Made by a program: the position numbers and the translations under genes
Notes under the pieces: generated by a model
What the model saw: the letters and a program-made list of their open reading frames with translations, nothing else
Database searches by the model: none
Told to the model about the DNA's origin: nothing
DNA from: Acidithiobacillus sulfuriphilus
GTDB lineage: Bacteria; Pseudomonadota; Gammaproteobacteria; Acidithiobacillales; Acidithiobacillaceae
Reading direction: 5' to 3'
DNA length: 44,401 nucleotides
Assembly: GCF_003721225.1 (NCBI RefSeq)
Contig: NZ_RIZI01000186.1
Span: forward strand, 1 to 44,401
Part shown: positions 21,328-29,463 of the stretch, one piece after another
How the letters are laid out: each line of letters starts with the position of its first letter
How positions within the stretch are numbered: the first letter of the stretch is position 1

Positions 21328-22631
21328 GCCTCCAGCACCTGCAGGGCGAGCCCTGCTTCTTGGGCCAAGCGGGGGAAATCGGGAAAGGAGGTGGCGACGT
21401 TGGCGCAGTCCTCGATGCGGATGGGCTGGCTGGCCGCGAGCCCGGCCATGGCAAAGGCCATGGCGACACGGTGATCGCCGTGGCTGACGATGCTGCCTCC
21501 ACCCAGGGAGCCGCCGCGAATGCGGGCGCCTTCGGGATCCTCGGCGACCTCCACGCCCAAGGTCTTGAGCCCCGCCGCCATGACCGCGATGCGATCACTT
21601 TCCTTGACCCGCAACTCTGCGGCACCCTCGATGATGGTTTCCCCCGCAGCGCAGGCAGCGGCAACGAAGATGGCCGGAAATTCGTCAATGGCCAGCGGTA
21701 CGAGATGGCGGGGAATGCGGATCCCCTGCAAGGGAGCGGAGCGCACCCGGATATCGGCGACGGGCTCGCCGCCGACCTCACGAAGATTGCCCAGATCGAT
21801 GCGTGCGCCCATCCGCGTGAGGATCTCGATGACCCCGGTACGGGTGGGGTTGATGCCGACGCCTTCCAGGCAGATGTCGGAACCCGGCGCAATGCTCGCT
21901 CCGACGAGAAAGAAGGCCGCCGAGGAGATGTCGGCAGGTACCACCAGGGCCTGCCCCTGCAGGCGGCCGCCGCCGCGCAGACAGGCCTGGGGCCCTTGGC
22001 GACGGACTGCGTAGCCGAAACCGGCCAGCATCCGCTCGCTGTGGTCGCGGGTGGGGGCGGGCTCCGTCACGCAGCTTTCCCCTTCGGCATAGAGCCCCGC
22101 CAGCAGGATGGCGGACTTGACCTGGGCGCTGGCAATGGGCATGGCGTAGCGAATGCCATGCAGGCGCGCACCCTTGATGGACAAGGGCGCACGGCCGTCC
22201 GCGGCGCTGATTTGCGCACCCATGGCGGTCAGGGGGGTGAGGATGCGGCCCATGGGTCGTCGCTGGAGGCTGGCATCGCCCACGAGGGTGCTGGCGAAGG
22301 ATTGACCCGCAAGAACGCCCGCCAGCAGGCGCATGGCGGTTCCGGAGTTGCCGCAATCGAGGGGAGCCAAGGGTTCCCTGAGCCCCTGCAGACCCACCCC
22401 ATGAATGCGCAGATGACCCCCTTGGGGCCCCTCCATGGCCACGCCCATGGCCTGAAAAGCGGCGATGGTGGCCAGCACGTCGGCCCCTTCCAGGAGGCCA
22501 TCGACCTCGGTGATGCCTTCGGCCAGGGCGCCGAGAATGACGGCGCGATGGGAAATGGATTTATCGCCGGGCACGCGCAGGCGACCGGAGAGCTGGCCAC
22601 CGGGGGTAACATGATAAATGGATTTTGACAT
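21324..22631 (-). CDS. aroA: 3-phosphoshikimate 1-carboxyvinyltransferase (EPSP synthase)
   Basis: A 435-residue enzyme of the shikimate pathway that transfers the enolpyruvyl group of PEP to shikimate 3-phosphate. VPGDKSISHRA (Lys24, Ser25, Arg29) and the GNSGTAMR motif (94-101) mark the substrate sites. RPMGRILTPL and the LDxGNSGT form resemble class II EPSP synthases (Bacillus type) more than the E. coli class I enzyme; this subclass call is from motif memory only. In Pseudomonas tyrA and aroA are fused into one gene; here they are separate, with only two bases between the tyrA stop region and the aroA start. Confidence 0.96.
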   Translation of the reverse strand: MSKSIYHVTPGGQLSGRLRVPGDKSISHRAVILGALAEGITEVDGLLEGADVLATIAAFQAMGVAMEGPQGGHLRIHGVGLQGLREPLAPLDCGNSGTAMRLLAGVLAGQSFASTLVGDASLQRRPMGRILTPLTAMGAQISAADGRAPLSIKGARLHGIRYAMPIASAQVKSAILLAGLYAEGESCVTEPAPTRDHSERMLAGFGYAVRRQGPQACLRGGGRLQGQALVVPADISSAAFFLVGASIAPGSDICLEGVGINPTRTGVIEILTRMGARIDLGNLREVGGEPVADIRVRSAPLQGIRIPRHLVPLAIDEFPAIFVAAACAAGETIIEGAAELRVKESDRIAVMAAGLKTLGVEVAEDPEGARIRGGSLGGGSIVSHGDHRVAMAFAMAGLAASQPIRIEDCANVATSFPDFPRLAQEAGLALQVLEA

Positions 22632-22633
22632 GC

Positions 22634-23575
22634 TTAGCTTTTCAGTAGCGGGGGAAATTGAAACTGCGCCCGCGCAGCCTGCCCCTGGACCAGAATGCCC
22701 TGCAGGATGGACGGATCCTCCTCCATCAAGGCATGGTCCAGGTTATCCAGAACGGCGCGGAACCGGCTCAGGTCGGCGTGGAGATGACGGCGGTTCTCCT
22801 GGAGGATCTCCCGCCAAAGGGCAGGATCCGAGGCGGCAATCCGGCTGAAGTCGCGCAGGCCGCCCCCACCCAGGAATTGTAGCGCGGCCGGATCCGATTG
22901 CCCTAAAAAGGCCATGTAGGCATAGGCCAGCAGGTGGGGCAGATGACTGGTCTTGGCGAGGCGGGCATCATGCTCTTCCGGCGACATTTCCAGGATTTCG
23001 CAACCCAGGGCGGACCAGAAGCGGCGCAGGAATACGCAGGTCTGATCATCCCCTTTGCCTGTGGGGGTCAGGACACAGCGCGCAGCACGGAACAACGTAG
23101 CCTTGGCCCCATGGAAGCCCTGCTGTTCCGAGCCCACGAGGGGGTGGGAGCCCACGTAGCGCTGGCCGAACAATGCCTTGCCCAGGACGGCGATCTCCCC
23201 TTTCACGCTGGCAATCTCGGTGACCGTGGTCTGGGGTGGTAGTTGCTCGATCAAGGCCTGGAAGATTTCGGGGATCGTCTGGGGCGGCGTGGCCACGAGG
23301 ACAAGATCGGCGCCGTCCACGGCGGGCCCCAACTGAGAGAAGCAGGCACTCACCAATTTGGATTTCCGAGACTTCTGACCAGGAAGTCTTTCCGCATAGG
23401 TCGCCTTCTGTACTGCCCTGCCTTCGCCATCGGACTTGATCACTACGTGAATGCGCCCGGCAAATCCCGCAACCGTGCGCAGGGCCTTGGCCACGGACCC
23501 CCCCATGAGGCCCGGCCCGATGATGACGATCCGGGCCGCGGGGGAGGCAAGAACGGCGGGCAGGGCCTCGGCCAT
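22634..23575 (-). CDS. tyrA: Prephenate (or arogenate) dehydrogenase with atypical segment
   Basis: A 313-residue TyrA enzyme oxidising prephenate or arogenate on the way to tyrosine. The nucleotide-binding loop is GPGLMGG (20-26). Catalytic-domain motifs include GSHPLVGSEQQGFHG and GGGLRDFSRIAASDP. Residues 43-81 (bases 23333-23449) do not look like the usual beta2-alpha3 part of the fold. They are Lys/Arg/Ser-rich, about 14 residues longer than expected, written with codons rare elsewhere here (AGA, AGG, ACA), and contain a DNA hairpin. The end of beta2 reads VVIKSD, without the acidic residue that normally selects NAD, so NADP may be preferred. The frame is intact. It starts 4 bases after aroF. 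Confidence 0.9.
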   Translation of the reverse strand: MAEALPAVLASPAARIVIIGPGLMGGSVAKALRTVAGFAGRIHVVIKSDGEGRAVQKATYAERLPGQKSRKSKLVSACFSQLGPAVDGADLVLVATPPQTIPEIFQALIEQLPPQTTVTEIASVKGEIAVLGKALFGQRYVGSHPLVGSEQQGFHGAKATLFRAARCVLTPTGKGDDQTCVFLRRFWSALGCEILEMSPEEHDARLAKTSHLPHLLAYAYMAFLGQSDPAALQFLGGGGLRDFSRIAASDPALWREILQENRRHLHADLSRFRAVLDNLDHALMEEDPSILQGILVQGQAARAQFQFPPLLKS

Positions 23576-23579
23576 GGGT

Positions 23580-24596
23580 TTAGAGCTCGCGGCCGATGGC
23601 CTCGGCGACCTTGCGCAAATCGCCCATGAGGGTACCCAGTTGCGCCGGGCTCAGGGCCTGGTCGGCATCGCACCAGGCCTCTTCGGGGCAGGGATGGGTC
23701 TCCACCAGCAGGCCGTCGGCCCCGGCCGCGATGGCGGCGCGGGCCAGATGGGGGACCAGCCAGGCCTTGCCGCCGGCATGGCTGGGATCGACGATAATGG
23801 GCAGATGGGTCTCGCGTTTCATGACCGGAATGGCGGTGACATCCAGGACATTGCGATAGGCCGTCTCGAAGGTGCGGATCCCGCGCTCGGCAAAGATGAT
23901 CCGGTGGTTGCCGTGGGCCGCGATGTATTCGGCGGCCATGAGCCATTCCTTGATGGTGGCGCTCATGCCCCGCTTGAGGATGACCGGGACGTCGAGACGG
24001 CCGACTTCCTTGAGAAGGTCGAAATTTTGCATGTTGCGGGTGCCGATCTGGATGATGTCGACGCCCTTTTCCAGAAAAAGGTCGATCTTGCGCACGTCCA
24101 TGAGCTCCGTGACGATGGGCAGATCGTAGGCATCGGCGGCGTCGCGGAAATAGTCCAGCCCCTCGTCACCGACCCCTTGGAAAGTGTAGGGACTGGTGCG
24201 CGGCTTGAAGGCGCCGCCGCGCATCAAGCGACATCCGGCCTCCTTCACCCCGGCCGCGGCGGCCCGCATCTGCTCCGGCGTTTCCACCGAGCAGGGGCCG
24301 GCGATGACCTGAATCTGCCGGCCGCCAAAGGGGATCCCCCGCACCTGGACGACCGTGTCCGTGGCCTTGAATTCGCGGCTGACGAGCTTGTAGGGTTTGA
24401 GGATGGGCATGACCTGTTCCACGGCGGGCAGGGATTCGAGGGCACCCTCGGCGAGGAGGCGCTCGTCTCCCAGCACGCCCACCACGGTGCGCTCGGAGCC
24501 CGTGCTGACCATGGGCTGCAGGCCCAGTTGACGAATACGATCCAGCACATGTTCCAATTGCTCGGGAGTGGCATGGGGTTTGATGATGACGATCAT
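23580..24596 (-). CDS. aroF: 3-deoxy-7-phosphoheptulonate synthase (DAHP synthase, type I-beta)
   Basis: A 338-residue enzyme that condenses PEP and erythrose 4-phosphate, the first committed step of aromatic synthesis. The N-terminal 65-70 residues (MIVIIKPHATPEQLEHVL) form the ferredoxin-like ACT-type regulatory domain of the Thermotoga-type enzyme, which mediates feedback by tyrosine or phenylalanine in studied members. The barrel follows with IAGPCSVET, GGAFKPRTSPYTFQG, IGTRNMQN, LKRGM and PIIVDPSHAGGK. It overlaps the hisC stop (ATGA) and precedes tyrA by 4 bases. Its place between hisC and tyrA puts the pathway entry enzyme in the same transcript as the later steps. Confidence 0.96.
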   Translation of the reverse strand: MIVIIKPHATPEQLEHVLDRIRQLGLQPMVSTGSERTVVGVLGDERLLAEGALESLPAVEQVMPILKPYKLVSREFKATDTVVQVRGIPFGGRQIQVIAGPCSVETPEQMRAAAAGVKEAGCRLMRGGAFKPRTSPYTFQGVGDEGLDYFRDAADAYDLPIVTELMDVRKIDLFLEKGVDIIQIGTRNMQNFDLLKEVGRLDVPVILKRGMSATIKEWLMAAEYIAAHGNHRIIFAERGIRTFETAYRNVLDVTAIPVMKRETHLPIIVDPSHAGGKAWLVPHLARAAIAAGADGLLVETHPCPEEAWCDADQALSPAQLGTLMGDLRKVAEAIGREL

Positions 24597-25699
24597 GATT
24601 TTTCCAGGACCTCGGCCAATACGGTTAAAAATCGTTGATTCTCTTCGGGAAGCCCGACACTCACCCGCAGGTGTTCCGGCATTCCGTAAGGTTGCAGAGG
24701 GCGCACGATCACCCCTTGCTGCAGCAGGGCGCCATAAACGCGCGCGGCCCCTCCGGGAACGGCAAAGGCGATAAAGTTGCCTGCTGCCGGCAGCGTTGTC
24801 AAACCCAGACGCAGCAGGCCGCGCTGGATCTGCTCCAGACCCGCGCGGTTGTTGGCCAGCGTAGCCTGCAGATAGGCGCTGTCGAAGAGGGCGGCATGGG
24901 CGGCCACCTGCGCCAGGGTGTTGACGTTGAAGGGCTCGCGCACCCGTTCCAAAAGGGCGATGAGGTCCGGGTGACCCACGCCATAACCGCAGCGCAGGCC
25001 CGCCAGCCCGTAGGCCTTGGAAAAGGTCCGGGTGACCAGCAGATTGGCAAAGCGTGGCAGCCAGCGCAGGCCGTCGGGATAATCGGCGGCGTTCATCAGC
25101 TCGAAATAGGCCTCATCGAGGACCACCAGCGCATGGGCGGGCAAGCTGTCGATGAAGGTTTCCAGGGCGTCGCGGCCGAGATGGGTGCCGGTGGGGTTGT
25201 TGGGGTTGGCGATGAATACCAGGCGGGTACGCTCGTTGACCAAACCGGCCATGGCATCGAGGTCGTGACCGAAATCCCGCGCCGGGGCCAACCGCAGCAG
25301 GGCACCGCTGGCCTGGGCAACAATGCCATACACCGCAAAGGCGTATTGGGAGACGATGACCTCGCTGCCGGGGCCGGCAAAGGCCCGCGCCGCCAGTTCC
25401 AGGACCTCGTTGGAGCCGTTGCCGAGGATGATCTGGACGGGCTCCACCTGCAGGTGCCTCGCCAGGGCTTGGCGCAATTCCGGTGCCGTACTTTCGGGGT
25501 ACAGGGCGAGGCCGGGCAACGCCGCGCTGACGGCGGACAGGGCCTTGGGACTAGGCCCCAGAGGGTTTTCATTGGAAGCCAGCTTGATGGCATGGCGGAT
25601 GCCCAGCTCCCGCTCCAGTTCCGCCAGGGGCTTGCCGGGCTGGTAGGGACGGAGATCCGCCACGCCGGGGGCGGCCCACTCCAGGTAAGGATTGCCCAT
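24593..25699 (-). CDS. hisC: Histidinol-phosphate / aromatic aminotransferase
   Basis: A 368-residue fold-type I PLP aminotransferase. Lys228 in TRTFSKAYGLAGLRCGY is the PLP lysine, DEAYFE (195-200) supplies the cofactor Asp and Tyr, and NPNNPTG is the family turn. The start is the ATG at 25699, which shares one base with the pheA stop (TGATG), rather than an upstream in-frame start. In this operon context (pheA-hisC-aroF-tyrA), the enzyme probably aminates phenylpyruvate, hydroxyphenylpyruvate or prephenate as well as serving histidine synthesis. The substrate range is inferred from context, as for HisC2 of Pseudomonas. Confidence 0.93.
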   Translation of the reverse strand: MGNPYLEWAAPGVADLRPYQPGKPLAELERELGIRHAIKLASNENPLGPSPKALSAVSAALPGLALYPESTAPELRQALARHLQVEPVQIILGNGSNEVLELAARAFAGPGSEVIVSQYAFAVYGIVAQASGALLRLAPARDFGHDLDAMAGLVNERTRLVFIANPNNPTGTHLGRDALETFIDSLPAHALVVLDEAYFELMNAADYPDGLRWLPRFANLLVTRTFSKAYGLAGLRCGYGVGHPDLIALLERVREPFNVNTLAQVAAHAALFDSAYLQATLANNRAGLEQIQRGLLRLGLTTLPAAGNFIAFAVPGGAARVYGALLQQGVIVRPLQPYGMPEHLRVSVGLPEENQRFLTVLAEVLEKS

Positions 25700-26781
25700 C
25701 AATACACCGCCTTGGGGTATGCGCCCAGACACCGATAAAAAGAGGCGCGGTCGGCCAGTTCCCGGAGGGCCGCCGCAATGGGCGCATCCTGGCAATGACC
25801 CTGCAGATCGAGATAAAAGACGTATTCCCAGATGGCCGAACGGGCGGGCCGCGATTCGATGCGCGTGAGGCTGATCCCCGCCGCTGCCAGGGGCGATAAG
25901 AGGGCGTGGAGGCTGCCGGGACGGTTGGGGCCCGCCACCACCAGGCTGGTCTTGTCGGCACCGCTGGGTTGCGTCTCCATGCTGCCGATGACCAGGAAGC
26001 GCGTGGTGTTCTCGGGGTTATCCTCGATGCCGGCGGCGAGGGTCTGCAGGCCGTGGAGCTCGGCAGCGATGTGGGTGGAGATGGCGCCCGATGCGGGATC
26101 GGCGGCGGCGCGCTGGGCGGCCACGGCGTTGCTGGGGGCATCCACCAGTTCTACTCCGGGAAGGTGATCCGCCAGCCACTCCCGGCATTGGGCGCGGGTC
26201 TGGTAATGGACGTGGATCCGTTGCAGCGCCACCAAGGGCGCGCCGCTGCTGACCAGATTGTGGACCACCCGCAACTGCACTTCGCCGCAGATCCGCAGGG
26301 GATAATCGAGGAGGAGATCCAGGGTCTGATTGACCGAGCCCTCGCTGCTGTTTTCCACCGGCACCACGCCGAAATGGGCCTGGCCGCCATCCACCAGCCG
26401 GAAAATCTCGGCGATATTGGCGCCCGGCTGCAGTTCCACCGCCGTGCCGAAATGTTTCTGCGCCGCCATTTGCGAAAAGGTCCCGGCGGGTCCGAGATAG
26501 GCCACCCGCAGGGGGCTTTCCAGGGCCAGGCAGGCGGAAATGATCTCCCGAAAGAGGAAGGCCACCGTATCCTTGGCGAGGGGGCCGGGATTTTCGGCCA
26601 TGATCCGGCGCAAAATGGCGGCTTCCCGCTCGGGACGATAGAACTGGGTATCCCCGGCCGCCCTCTTGACCTTGCCCACCTCCAGCGCAAGGCCGGCCCT
26701 CTGACTGAGCAGGCGCATCAAGTCCGAATCCAGTGCGTCGATGGCGGTGCGCAATGCCGCCAGATCCCCGGTGGCCTTCAC
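25699..26781 (-). CDS. pheA: Bifunctional chorismate mutase / prephenate dehydratase
   Basis: A 360-residue fusion. The N-terminal AroQ chorismate mutase domain (about 8-90, with IDALDSDLMRLLSQRAGLALEVGKVK) leads into prephenate dehydratase (about 93-270; VAYLGPAGTFS, VVPVENSSEGSVNQTLD, NTTRFLVIG). A C-terminal ACT domain (about 275-355; LVVAGPNRPGSLHALL and TRIESRP) binds phenylalanine for feedback inhibition in the family. The start is GTG, overlapping the serA stop (GTGA). The P-protein architecture is complete. It converts chorismate to phenylpyruvate, the substrate for the adjacent aminotransferase. Confidence 0.97.
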   Translation of the reverse strand: MKATGDLAALRTAIDALDSDLMRLLSQRAGLALEVGKVKRAAGDTQFYRPEREAAILRRIMAENPGPLAKDTVAFLFREIISACLALESPLRVAYLGPAGTFSQMAAQKHFGTAVELQPGANIAEIFRLVDGGQAHFGVVPVENSSEGSVNQTLDLLLDYPLRICGEVQLRVVHNLVSSGAPLVALQRIHVHYQTRAQCREWLADHLPGVELVDAPSNAVAAQRAAADPASGAISTHIAAELHGLQTLAAGIEDNPENTTRFLVIGSMETQPSGADKTSLVVAGPNRPGSLHALLSPLAAAGISLTRIESRPARSAIWEYVFYLDLQGHCQDAPIAAALRELADRASFYRCLGAYPKAVY

Positions 26782-28361
26782 AGATGCAACATGCGGGCCG
26801 CCAGGACCCCGGGAAGCGCCGAAATCTTCTGCAGCAGGGCATCGCTGATGGCATCATCGACGGCGATGAAAGACACCGCGCGCCCCCCCAGCCGCTCCCG
26901 CCCCAGATGAAACTGGGCGATATTGACCCCGGCAGCGCCCAGGAGGGTGCCTACCTGGCCGATGAGGCCGGGCTCGTCCCGGTTGAGCAGATAGAGGAGG
27001 TGACCGCTCAGACCCATCTCGATATCGATGCCGTCCAGTTGCACCAAGCGGGCCTCGTGCTCATGGACGAGGGTGCCGACAGCGGTCATGCTCCCGTTGT
27101 CCATGCGCAGGGTCACGGCAACCCGTGAACGCAGCTCATCGGCCAGCTCGCGCTTGCGCGTCTCCATGGCGATGCCGCGATCCTTGGCCAGAAAAGGGGC
27201 GTTGACGGCGTTGACGGTTTCGGGAAGGACCACCTGCAGGATGCCCTTGAGAATGGCCGTCACGATGGGCGCCACATTGAGCTCCGCCACTTCGCCGGCA
27301 AACTCCACCACCACTTCCCGCAGGCCGGAGTCGGCCAACTGCCCGAGCACCAGACCCAGGCGCTCGCCCAGGTTGAGGTAGGGTTGCAACAGAGGCAGAT
27401 CTTCTTCCTTGACCGCCGGGAGGTTGACTGCGTTTTGGACAACGCCGCGAAGCAGATAGGCGCTGATCTGCTCGGCCACCTGGATGGCGACATTGACCTG
27501 CGCCTCCTCCGTGGAAGCCCCGAGATGCGGCGTGCAGATGAAATTATCCAGATCCAGCAGACGGTTATCGCCCTTCACCGGCTCCTTGCAAAAAACATCC
27601 AGGGCGGCGGCGCGGATCTGGCCCGACTGGAGGGCCGCATAGAGCGCTTCTTCATCCACAATGCAGCCGCGCGCGGCATTGACCAGAATGGCCCCTTTTT
27701 TCATTTTCGCAAAGGTTTCGGCGCGGAAGAGATGGCGCGTGGCCTCCGTAAGGGGGGTATGAACGGTAATGAAATCGGCCCGCGCCAGGAGGGTATCCAG
27801 ATCCACCGGCTCCACCCCGAGGTCCGCCGCCCGCGCCTTGGAGATATAGGGATCATAGGCGATGACCCGCATTTGCAGACCCTGGGCCCGAGCGATGACC
27901 AGGGAGCCGATATTGCCGGTGCCGATGATGCCGAGGGTCTTTTGATAGAGCTCGACCCCCTCAAAGCGGGATTTTTCCCAGCGCCCCGCCTTGAGGCTCA
28001 TGGTGGCCTGGGGAATCATGCGCGCTGCCGCCAGCATCAGGGCGATGGCGTGCTCGGCAGTGGTCACGGTGTTGCCATAGGGGGTGTTCATGACGATGAC
28101 GCCACGCTTGCTGGCGGCGGCGATATCGACGTTGTCCACGCCAATGCCGGCCCGGCCCACCACCTTGAGATGGGTCGCCCCTTCCAGGATTTCGCTGCTG
28201 ACCTTCGTGGCCGAGCGGATGGCCAGACCATCGTATTGACCGATGATGGCCAGCAGTTCCGCCGGACTCAGCCCGGTTCGCACATCCACCGCAATGCCGT
28301 GATCACGGAACACTTGTTCTGCCCGTGCCGACATTTGATCGGCAATCAACACCGTTGGCAT
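26778..28361 (-). CDS. serA: D-3-phosphoglycerate dehydrogenase (long form)
   Basis: A 527-residue enzyme, the long type with a substrate-binding domain, a nucleotide domain (LGIIGTGNIGS), an allosteric-substrate-binding domain (about 310-450) and a C-terminal ACT domain (EPGLIGQVGTLLGAAGVNIAQ). The catalytic His is in CTPHLGAST and the catalytic Arg in VNAARG. It oxidises 3-phosphoglycerate to phosphohydroxypyruvate, the first step of serine synthesis, with serine feedback expected through the ACT/ASB domains. It lies between serC and pheA, 10 bases after serC, so the first two serine enzymes are encoded together. Pseudomonas lacks serA at this position. Confidence 0.97.
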   Translation of the reverse strand: MPTVLIADQMSARAEQVFRDHGIAVDVRTGLSPAELLAIIGQYDGLAIRSATKVSSEILEGATHLKVVGRAGIGVDNVDIAAASKRGVIVMNTPYGNTVTTAEHAIALMLAAARMIPQATMSLKAGRWEKSRFEGVELYQKTLGIIGTGNIGSLVIARAQGLQMRVIAYDPYISKARAADLGVEPVDLDTLLARADFITVHTPLTEATRHLFRAETFAKMKKGAILVNAARGCIVDEEALYAALQSGQIRAAALDVFCKEPVKGDNRLLDLDNFICTPHLGASTEEAQVNVAIQVAEQISAYLLRGVVQNAVNLPAVKEEDLPLLQPYLNLGERLGLVLGQLADSGLREVVVEFAGEVAELNVAPIVTAILKGILQVVLPETVNAVNAPFLAKDRGIAMETRKRELADELRSRVAVTLRMDNGSMTAVGTLVHEHEARLVQLDGIDIEMGLSGHLLYLLNRDEPGLIGQVGTLLGAAGVNIAQFHLGRERLGGRAVSFIAVDDAISDALLQKISALPGVLAARMLHL

Positions 28362-28371
28362 AAGGATCCCT

Positions 28372-29457
28372 CTAGCTATGGGAGCGGGCGAATGCCGCCA
28401 TGTAATCGGCCAGGGCCGCCACCCCCGCCTCGGGCATGGCGTTATAAATGGATGCGCGCATCCCGCCCACGGAACGGTGCCCCTTCAACTGCAGGAGGCC
28501 ATGGGCCTTGGCCCCCTTGAGGAAGGCCTCATCCAGGGCCGGATCCGGCAGGGTGAAGGGCACATTCATGCGCGAACGGTTGCGCACCTCCACAGGGTTG
28601 CGGTAAAAACCCGAGGAGTCGATGAGGTCATAGAGCCGCTGCGCCTTGCGGGCATTGATTTCGGCCATCTTTTCCAGTCCCCCCAGGGCCTTCAACCACT
28701 TGAAGACCAGACCCGCCACATAGATGGCGAAGGTGGGGGGGGTGTTGTGCATGGAGTCATCCTTGGCCTGGATGGCGTAATCGAGCATGGTTGGGGTATG
28801 GGCCGGCGCATGACCGAGGAGATCCTCCCGGACGATGACCAGGGTCAGCCCGGCCGGGCCGACATTTTTCTGGGCCCCGGCGTAAATGAGGCCAAAGCGG
28901 CTCACATCCATGGGCTTGGAAAGGATATGGGAGGAGGCATCGCTCACCAGGGGGATGTCGCCCAGTTCGGGGACAAAGTCGTACTCCACGCCGCCGATGG
29001 TCTCGTTGCCGGCGATATGGACATAGGCCGTGTCCGGGCTCACCTGCCAGGTCGATTGCGCCGGCACATAGCTGCCGTGGCGATCCTCGTTGCTGGCGGC
29101 GATCTCCACCGTACAGAAACGCCTGGCCTCACTGATGGCCTTTTTCGACCAAACGCCGGTTTGGACGTAGCTGGCCTTGGTCTTGCCGCGCAACAGGTTG
29201 AGGGGCACCATGGCGAACTGCAAGGTGGCGCCGCCCTGCAGAAAGAGCACCTTGTAGTTGACCGGGATAGCTAGGAGGTCGCGCAGGTCCTGTTCCGCCT
29301 CGGCCATGATTCCCATGAACTCAGGGCCGCGATGGCTCATTTCCATCACCGACATGCCCGAACCCTGCCAGTTGACCAGATCGGCCTGCACCTGCTCCAG
29401 GACCGAATGGGGCAACACCGCAGGACCTGCGCTGAAATTATAGATGGGATGGTTCAT
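28372..29457 (-). CDS. serC: Phosphoserine aminotransferase
   Basis: A 361-residue PLP enzyme converting 3-phosphohydroxypyruvate and glutamate to phosphoserine. The N-terminus (YNFSAGPAVLPHSVL) and GSGMSVMEMSHRGPEF are typical SerC sequences. The PLP lysine is in YAGAQKNVGPAGLTLV, and RMNVPFTLPD lies near the C-terminus. It starts 6 bases after gyrA on the same strand, the conserved gyrA-serC junction of gammaproteobacteria. Confidence 0.97.
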   Translation of the reverse strand: MNHPIYNFSAGPAVLPHSVLEQVQADLVNWQGSGMSVMEMSHRGPEFMGIMAEAEQDLRDLLAIPVNYKVLFLQGGATLQFAMVPLNLLRGKTKASYVQTGVWSKKAISEARRFCTVEIAASNEDRHGSYVPAQSTWQVSPDTAYVHIAGNETIGGVEYDFVPELGDIPLVSDASSHILSKPMDVSRFGLIYAGAQKNVGPAGLTLVIVREDLLGHAPAHTPTMLDYAIQAKDDSMHNTPPTFAIYVAGLVFKWLKALGGLEKMAEINARKAQRLYDLIDSSGFYRNPVEVRNRSRMNVPFTLPDPALDEAFLKGAKAHGLLQLKGHRSVGGMRASIYNAMPEAGVAALADYMAAFARSHS

Positions 29458-29463
29458 GGTCTC

